DNA of 6,299 nucleotides from Chitinophagia bacterium. GTDB taxonomy: Bacteria; Bacteroidota; Bacteroidia; Chitinophagales; Chitinophagaceae. Every line of letters begins with the position of its first letter. Within the stretch, counting starts at the first letter, position 1. Positions 1 to 4,327 of the stretch are shown piece after piece. Position numbers and translations under genes: made by a program. The notes beneath the pieces are model-generated. The model was not told the DNA's origin and did no database searches. It was given only the letters and a program-made list of their open reading frames with translations. The stretch lies in the NCBI GenBank assembly GCA_010027295.1, contig RGVM01000168.1, positions 1-6,299 of the forward strand, written 5' to 3'.

Positions 1-274
1 GGGTAAGGGCGGATGGATTTCGCCGGCCTTCACCATCGGCAGCGGTATGGCCCAGGCCTTCGCCGTGGCCTCCGTGTCGTTCATCGTGAACTTCAGTGTG
101 ACCGTGATCGTGAGTCTGATGACGGCCCCCAAGCCCGACTCGGAACTGCGCGGACTCGTCTATTCGCTCACCGAGAAGCCATCGACGGCAGGACTGCCCT
201 GGTACCGAAAGGCCTCTTCGCTGGGCCTGCTGCTGGTGATACTGACCCTCCTGCTGAACTGGATATTCTACTAA
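1..274 (+). CDS. Sodium:solute symporter (SSS family), C-terminal fragment
   Basis: This is the 3' end of a gene that begins left of the window. The frame opens at base 2 with no start codon needed and gives 90 residues before TAA at 272-274. The fragment has a long hydrophobic helix (about residues 16-40), then a polar loop containing 'LRGLVYSLTEKP', then 'WYRKASSLG' and a last helix (about 72-90) ending 'LLNWIFY'. This order, helix, 'GLVYSLT-KP' loop, 'WY+' and a short terminal helix, is what I recognise from the C-terminus of SGLT-like Na+/sugar or Na+/solute symporters in Bacteroidota. Such proteins sit in the cytoplasmic membrane and couple Na+ entry to solute uptake. The substrate cannot be told from this fragment because the binding core lies outside the window. 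The next gene starts 10 bp downstream, so the two are probably cotranscribed. The ATG at 47 is an internal methionine. Confidence 0.8.
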   Translation, partial: GKGGWISPAFTIGSGMAQAFAVASVSFIVNFSVTVIVSLMTAPKPDSELRGLVYSLTEKPSTAGLPWYRKASSLGLLLVILTLLLNWIFY

Positions 275-284
275 ACGATATCAG

Positions 285-488
285 ATGCAAACGAGATTCA
301 CCGACCTGCGCTTCATCATCGGGCTGTTCTTCGCGCTGATGGCCGTCATCGTGCTGGCGGGCTATCTGACGGGTGCGGGAGCAAAGCTGAACCTGTGGTC
401 GGGGCTGGCGTTCGCAGTATTCGGAGTGTTCATGATGGTCTCCTCCAAGGCGGAGGAGGAAGGGGGTGAAGGGGAATCTAACGCATAG
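285..488 (+). CDS. Small two-helix membrane protein, 67 aa
   Basis: The ATG at 285 follows the symporter stop by 10 bp, and the gene ends with TAG at 486-488. The product has a short polar start ('MQTRFTDLRF'), a hydrophobic segment at about residues 10-30, a second at about 36-55, and an acidic, glycine-rich tail ('KAEEEGGEGESNA'). It has no signal peptidase or lipobox motif. I do not know a named family with an assigned function. Small proteins starting with a 'TDLRF-IGLFF'-like segment are found next to SSS symporter genes in Bacteroidota, so it may be an accessory or stabilising partner of the transporter; that role is inference from position. No Shine-Dalgarno is visible upstream. Tight spacing, the clear membrane profile and lack of overlap with a better frame support it as a real gene. 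Confidence 0.72.
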   Translation: MQTRFTDLRFIIGLFFALMAVIVLAGYLTGAGAKLNLWSGLAFAVFGVFMMVSSKAEEEGGEGESNA

Positions 489-656
489 GCAAGTCATGGC
501 AAGGCGAAATGCAGCCTACACTGCCCATGCGGTTCAGGTCTGATATCTAAGCTCGCAGGTCATTCGAGGGTAATATCTGTGCTTTTTTACGCTCGTTCAC
601 GATACGAGGGTAAACAATACGCCCGTGCCTGCTTTCAATGCAAGGGCGGGGCGAAC
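489..656. other. Convergent intergenic spacer
   Basis: This 168-bp spacer lies between the stops of the plus-strand small membrane gene and the minus-strand cytochrome gene. It holds a possible terminator hairpin for the minus-strand genes (620-648), a 9-bp direct repeat 'cgagggtaa' at 565-573 and 605-613 (40 bp apart), a T6 run at 583-588, and a short inverted repeat ctcgt/acgag (592-596 and 604-608). I see no convincing coding frame and no clear GC-hairpin plus T-run terminator for the plus-strand genes. Confidence 0.6.
620..648 (-). terminator. Possible intrinsic terminator of the minus-strand gene cluster
   Basis: The arms cgcccgtgc (620-628) and gcaagggcg (640-648) pair over 9 positions with one mismatch around an 11-base loop. 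Read on the minus strand, the hairpin lies just beyond the TAG stop at 657-659 and is followed by TATTGTTT, a weak T-rich tract. Read on the plus strand, no T-tract follows. Position and stem favour termination of the minus-strand transcript. The poor U-tract keeps confidence low. Confidence 0.38.
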
Positions 657-2816
657 CTAGTTCAAGAACATCTCGTCCACCAGGATCAGCCTCGGCTGTT
701 TGGATTTCCGGTCCAACGGCGGCTTCGCTATGATCTTCAGACAGGACACCATCCTCGCCGGGAAGGACGCCTCGGCGATCTTCAGCAGCTTCTCCTTTTT
801 GACAGGACGCTCTGGCCTGATGGTAGCGATTCGTTTCAGGCTCTGTTCATCTGCACCACCCCAGACCTCGATCACTTCCGGCGGATGGATGCCTGTCTCC
901 TCCTCTACCATGTAATGCAAACCGAAGGTGGACAGACTGACGGGTTTGTTGAAGAAACACACCAGGCCCATGTCGTTTTTCCGGGCACCCGCCCAGAAGT
1001 TCGCCCAGGCGGGATTGTTGGCCCCGAAAACCCCGAGCTTCGTGTCGAAGAAGGTTTGGGCGCCGGCAGCCAGATGCACGTTGTTCAATGGATAGAGCAA
1101 GCGCAGACTGTCGGGGACGATCGCATTCTTGAGGAAATCGAACTGCACAACCTCGCTGCCATACCAGCCGGACTTATAGGCCCTCGCCATGATGCGCGTA
1201 TTCCCTGCAATCTGTATCGCATTCCGGAAAACGGGGGATCGAAGACTGTCGGGCGCGCTACCATCCAGGGTGTAGCGGATCTCGGCCCCTCTGACCGGAT
1301 GGGCGAGCTGTACAGCGACGGAATCACGAAACACCAGGGTGCTGTTCTTCACCTGCGGCGGATTCAAGGTCAACGTGTCCTTGCCTTCGTATCCGGAGCC
1401 GCCGACGATGTCAATGCCCGGGAATGCCTGCCGCAGTCCCGAAACATCCTGTGTCGATAGCACCGTGTTCCAAAGGGTGATGGAATGCACGCTGCGGAAA
1501 GATGGCAGCACTTGCTTCAGACCCTCGTAGGTGACCCGGGTGCCCGAAAGCGACAATGTCCTCAACTGCTTCAGCACGGTGAGTTCCCGCAGCCCTCTGT
1601 CGGTGATGTCGGAAAAATTGAGCTCCAGTCGCCGCAGGTTCTCAAAGCGCCCGATCACTTTCAGGTCATCGTCCCCGACGGGCAACTTGTTCAGCTTCAG
1701 GGTCACGACCTGCTGCCGGATATCCATCAGCTCCTCCAGTTGCTTGACCCCATATCCGTCGCGGCGGTAGATGCTGACTTCCAGCGCCGGGGACTGCCTT
1801 GATACATGTGAGATGTTGCGATCCGCGGTGGTCAGTCTAGTTATCAACGCCTCATCCGCCGCCGGGAAATCGAATAGACTCGAAGAGTCCGTGACAGGCA
1901 TGAAATAGGCTGCGGCCATGACCCTGAGGGAGTCGTCTTCCGGCAACGAGACCAGTTTTTTTTGGAATCCAATCCCGTGGTCGATCCACAGCGACAGCAA
2001 GGTGATTTCCGCCGAAGTGAGTTGTGCATTCCCTTCGGGTGGCATGTGTTTTTCATCGCCAATAGGCAGATGGATCCGCTCCATCATCAGGCTGGCACGA
2101 CTGTCGCCGGGCACGAATAAAGGCCCGGTCTTCCCGCCTTTGAGCAGACCCATGCTGTCGGTGAGCAGGAGCTCGCCTTTGTATTTATTCGGGTTGTGGC
2201 AGGTGACGCATTTCCGTTCCAGTATGGGCTGGATGATATCGGCATAGACGACCGCCTGGTCGATGGACACCGGCTTTGTATTCATTTCCCGGACAATGGG
2301 CTGGAGGATGAAGCCGTCTCCATGGGTCAGCGTGGCGCCGTAATGGCCCGTCACCAGGAGCAGCCCGGTGATGGACAAGGCCGAGACGGATGTCCAGATC
2401 TTTCGAGACCATACTTTACCGCTGACAAGGTAAAGCATCGAAGCCGCGAAGAACAAAAGAGCACCCGTCCAGCGATGCCGGGTCAACGCATCACCGGCAT
2501 AGCCATCCTCACGCGACAGGAAGAGTCCCATGACGACCGTGAGGCCGGCCAGCCAGGTGCCTGTCCATAAAAACGCCCTGCCGAACCGCACAAATGAAAC
2601 CGATTGCGCATTGTCTTTGCCGAGGCCCAACAGCGGCAACCAGACCGCGATACCCAGTAGGACCAGGGGGAAATGCAGCAGCATCAGGTGCATGCGGCCC
2701 ACCGGCTGCAGCCAGTACGGCAGGACCAGCCTGTCGGCAAACAGGAGCAGGAAACACACGAAGATGTCGAGTACGATCAATCCCTGTGCCGCGGCCTGCC
2801 TGAGTCTAGGATGCAT
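657..2816 (-). CDS. Membrane-anchored mono-haem c protein with LRR, chitobiase-C-like and discoidin-like domains
   Basis: The product is 719 aa from the ATG at 2816. A TTG at 2825 would add three residues; I prefer the ATG, though neither has a Shine-Dalgarno. Domains in order: (1) an N-terminal membrane module with about five helices (roughly 12-32, 43-66, 81-100, 116-133, 141-157), resembling DUF2231 through 'LLHFPLVLL', 'HRWTG' and 'TGHYGATLTHG'; (2) a Planctomycete-type cytochrome c domain (PSCyt1, about 188-283) with CVTCH at 203-207 and 'HMPPEG' near 257-262 as possible distal Met ligand; (3) about four leucine-rich-type repeats (370-470); (4) a chitobiase/Fn3-associated domain (about 487-563, 'EIRYTLDGSAPDS'); (5) a discoidin-like tail (about 575-719, 'FWAGARKNDM', 'IEVWGG'). 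The layout implies an inner-membrane anchor with a large periplasmic part. It is the last gene of the minus-strand cluster, about 42 bp after the DUF1501 gene. The role is unknown; electron transfer combined with glycan or protein binding is inference. An A8 run lies between domains 2 and 3. Confidence 0.88.
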   Translation of the reverse strand: MHPRLRQAAAQGLIVLDIFVCFLLLFADRLVLPYWLQPVGRMHLMLLHFPLVLLGIAVWLPLLGLGKDNAQSVSFVRFGRAFLWTGTWLAGLTVVMGLFLSREDGYAGDALTRHRWTGALLFFAASMLYLVSGKVWSRKIWTSVSALSITGLLLVTGHYGATLTHGDGFILQPIVREMNTKPVSIDQAVVYADIIQPILERKCVTCHNPNKYKGELLLTDSMGLLKGGKTGPLFVPGDSRASLMMERIHLPIGDEKHMPPEGNAQLTSAEITLLSLWIDHGIGFQKKLVSLPEDDSLRVMAAAYFMPVTDSSSLFDFPAADEALITRLTTADRNISHVSRQSPALEVSIYRRDGYGVKQLEELMDIRQQVVTLKLNKLPVGDDDLKVIGRFENLRRLELNFSDITDRGLRELTVLKQLRTLSLSGTRVTYEGLKQVLPSFRSVHSITLWNTVLSTQDVSGLRQAFPGIDIVGGSGYEGKDTLTLNPPQVKNSTLVFRDSVAVQLAHPVRGAEIRYTLDGSAPDSLRSPVFRNAIQIAGNTRIMARAYKSGWYGSEVVQFDFLKNAIVPDSLRLLYPLNNVHLAAGAQTFFDTKLGVFGANNPAWANFWAGARKNDMGLVCFFNKPVSLSTFGLHYMVEEETGIHPPEVIEVWGGADEQSLKRIATIRPERPVKKEKLLKIAEASFPARMVSCLKIIAKPPLDRKSKQPRLILVDEMFLN
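1956..1963 (-). repeat. A8 homopolymer within the cytochrome gene
   Basis: Eight consecutive T on the plus strand read as A8 in the coding strand (codons for Gln-Lys-Lys at residues 285-287). It is the longest homopolymer I noticed in this GC-rich window. Loss of one A would shift reading into a frame that stops at TGA 1844-1846. Confidence 0.9.
2196..2210 (-). other. Haem c attachment motif CVTCH
   Basis: Codons TGC GTC ACC TGC CAC encode the CxxCH motif of the PSCyt1 domain in the cytochrome gene (residues 203-207). It is the only CxxCH in that protein, so one covalently bound haem is expected. Confidence 0.85.
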
Positions 2817-2858
2817 CGATATCAATGGGGCGTCTTGGAGATTCCGGGAAAATAAATA

Positions 2859-4307
2859 TCAACTCAGGATGCCGTCGACCACTTTCCCGGCCACATCGGT
2901 GAGCCGGTAGCGGCGTCCCAGGTGTTTGAAGACGAGCTTTTCATGGTTCAGTCCGAGCAGGTGCAGGACCGTGGCATGGAAATCGTGCACATGGACGGGA
3001 TCCTTGGCGATATTGTATCCGAAGTCATCGGTCTCGCCGTACACGATGCCGGGCTTGACGCCTCCGCCTGCCATCCAGATGGTGAAGCAGCGCGGATGAT
3101 GGTCGCGGCCGTAGTTGTCCGCCGTCAGCTTACCCTGGGTGTAGCTCGTACGGCCGAACTCGCCGCCCCAGATCACCAGGGTTTCATCCAGCAACCCCTG
3201 CTGTTTCAGGTCGGTGACCAATGCCGCCGATGCCTGGTCCACATCCTTCGCCTGGCTTCGGATCTCGAAGGGGAGGTTCCCGTGCTGGTCCCATCCCTGG
3301 TGGTACAGCTGCACGAACCGGACGCCCTTCTCGGAGAGTTTGCGTGCCAGCAGGCAGTTGGCGGCAAAAGTGCCGGGCACCAGGCAGTCGGGGCCATACA
3401 GCTTGACGATGCTGTCAGGCTCCTTCGAGAGGTCCATGACCTCAGGCACCTCCGTCTGCATGCGATAGGCCATTTCATATTGCCGGACGCGTGCCAGGAT
3501 CTCAGGATCCCCGAACTCCCGATAGGCCTCGCTGTTCAGTTGCTCGAGCTGGTCGAGCATGACGCGGCGGTCCTGACGGCTCATGCCGTCGCGCAGATAC
3601 AGGACCGGGTCCTCGCCATTGCTGAACTGGACTCCCTGATGTACGGAGTCCAGAAAGCCGTTCGACCAGAGTTTCGAATAGACGCCCTGTCCGTTCCCGA
3701 CGCCGCGGGACAGCAGTACGGTGAAGGCCGGGAGGTTCTTGTTCTCATTGCCCAGCCCGTAGCTGAGCCAGGATCCCATGCTGGGACGATTCCCCTGCTG
3801 CGCACCCGTCTGCAGGAACGTCAGCGCCGGATCATGGTTGATCGCCTCGGTGTACATGGACCGGATGATACAGATGTCATCCGCGATTCGCGCGGTGTAG
3901 GGCAGGAGGTCGCTGATCCAGGCCTGCGACTGTCCGTATGGTTTGAAATCGATGAAGGAGCCGACCAGGGGGAAGGATGACTGGAAGGCGGTCATGCCGG
4001 TCAAGCGCTGGGTGCCGCGGACGGAGGGGGGGATCTCCTGCCCCTGCATCTCCCGGAGCTTCGGCTTGTAATCGAAGAGCTCCTGCTGCGCGGGGGCTCC
4101 ATTCTGGAACAGGTAGATGACCCGCTTCGCCTTCGGGGCGAAATGCGCGACACCCTCCGGAAGCCCATCCTCACCAAGTCCTAAGCCACTGAACAGATCG
4201 GGCACCAGCAGAGAGCCGAGCGCGACGCTTCCTAATCCCAGGCTCATGGTGGACAGGAATCTGCGCCGGTTCATGTTGAAGCCGTGTTCCAGCCATTCCT
4301 TCTCCAT
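2859..4307 (-). CDS. DUF1501 family protein with twin-arginine signal
   Basis: The product is 482 aa, a usual full length for DUF1501. The ATG at 4307 gives a short extension 'MEKEWLEHGFNMNRRRFLS'; a second ATG at 4274 would start at MNRRR. I keep the longer form because such an extension before the RR motif is common in this family. R14-R15-R16-F17-L18 followed by a hydrophobic stretch (about 20-40) is a Tat signal, so the protein is exported folded, likely with cofactor bound. DUF1501 belongs to the alkaline phosphatase/sulfatase superfamily. Visible candidate metal-ligand motifs are 'WDQHG' (339-343), 'GGEFGR' (381-386), 'GRDHHP' (400-405) and 'HVHDFHAT' (439-446). 'NHDPALTFLQTG' and 'PSMGSWLSYGLG' are further hallmarks. 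No reaction has been firmly assigned to the family as far as I know, and I see no Cys/Ser sulfatase signature (CxPxR). It sits 20 bp after the PSD1 gene and about 42 bp before the cytochrome gene; this pairing is highly conserved. Confidence 0.93.
   Translation of the reverse strand: MEKEWLEHGFNMNRRRFLSTMSLGLGSVALGSLLVPDLFSGLGLGEDGLPEGVAHFAPKAKRVIYLFQNGAPAQQELFDYKPKLREMQGQEIPPSVRGTQRLTGMTAFQSSFPLVGSFIDFKPYGQSQAWISDLLPYTARIADDICIIRSMYTEAINHDPALTFLQTGAQQGNRPSMGSWLSYGLGNENKNLPAFTVLLSRGVGNGQGVYSKLWSNGFLDSVHQGVQFSNGEDPVLYLRDGMSRQDRRVMLDQLEQLNSEAYREFGDPEILARVRQYEMAYRMQTEVPEVMDLSKEPDSIVKLYGPDCLVPGTFAANCLLARKLSEKGVRFVQLYHQGWDQHGNLPFEIRSQAKDVDQASAALVTDLKQQGLLDETLVIWGGEFGRTSYTQGKLTADNYGRDHHPRCFTIWMAGGGVKPGIVYGETDDFGYNIAKDPVHVHDFHATVLHLLGLNHEKLVFKHLGRRYRLTDVAGKVVDGILS
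4188..4274 (-). other. Twin-arginine (Tat) signal region
   Basis: This covers about residues 12-40 of the DUF1501 protein: MNRRRFLS followed by a moderately hydrophobic Gly/Leu-rich segment. Arg pair followed by x-Phe-Leu matches the Tat consensus. The cleavage site is not clear by eye. Confidence 0.7.
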
Positions 4308-4327
4308 CCGTGCTTGTATTTATATTT
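4308..4327 (-). promoter_or_regulatory. A/T-rich leader before the DUF1501 gene, no Shine-Dalgarno
   Basis: The 20-bp gap between the PSD1 stop and the DUF1501 ATG reads AAATATAAATAC and then AAGCACGG on the coding strand. It is strikingly A/T-rich against its surroundings and lacks GGAGG. A similar TATTTATTTT tract lies in the gap before the cytochrome gene (2817-2858). Such leaders fit Bacteroidota translation starts, which depend little on Shine-Dalgarno pairing. Confidence 0.4.

Noticed and set aside
13..339. A 108-codon plus-strand frame overlapping the symporter end and the small membrane gene
   Set aside because: The translation is Arg-rich with no membrane pattern, whereas the overlapping frames give clear transmembrane proteins with tidy stop/start spacing.
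540..588. A possible plus-strand terminator made of gatat...atatc pairing before the T6 run at 583-588
   Set aside because: The stem is short, A/T-rich, imperfect and separated by a long loop, so it is not a convincing intrinsic terminator.
579..1460. A 293-codon plus-strand frame antisense to the cytochrome gene
   Set aside because: It is in the same antisense register as the minus-strand codons and is explained by rare TTA/CTA/TCA codons. It overlaps the discoidin and chitobiase-like domains and shows no domain of its own.
1844..2062. A short minus-strand frame inside the cytochrome gene
   Set aside because: It is an alternate frame of conserved PSCyt1 sequence and not an independent gene. 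It matters only as the frame reached if the A8 run loses a base.
2922..3980. A 352-codon plus-strand frame antisense to the DUF1501 gene
   Set aside because: It lies exactly in register with the minus-strand codons. Stops there need TTA, CTA or TCA codons in the real gene, which are rare in GC-rich coding DNA. The translation has no recognisable domain, while the minus strand encodes clear DUF1501 throughout.
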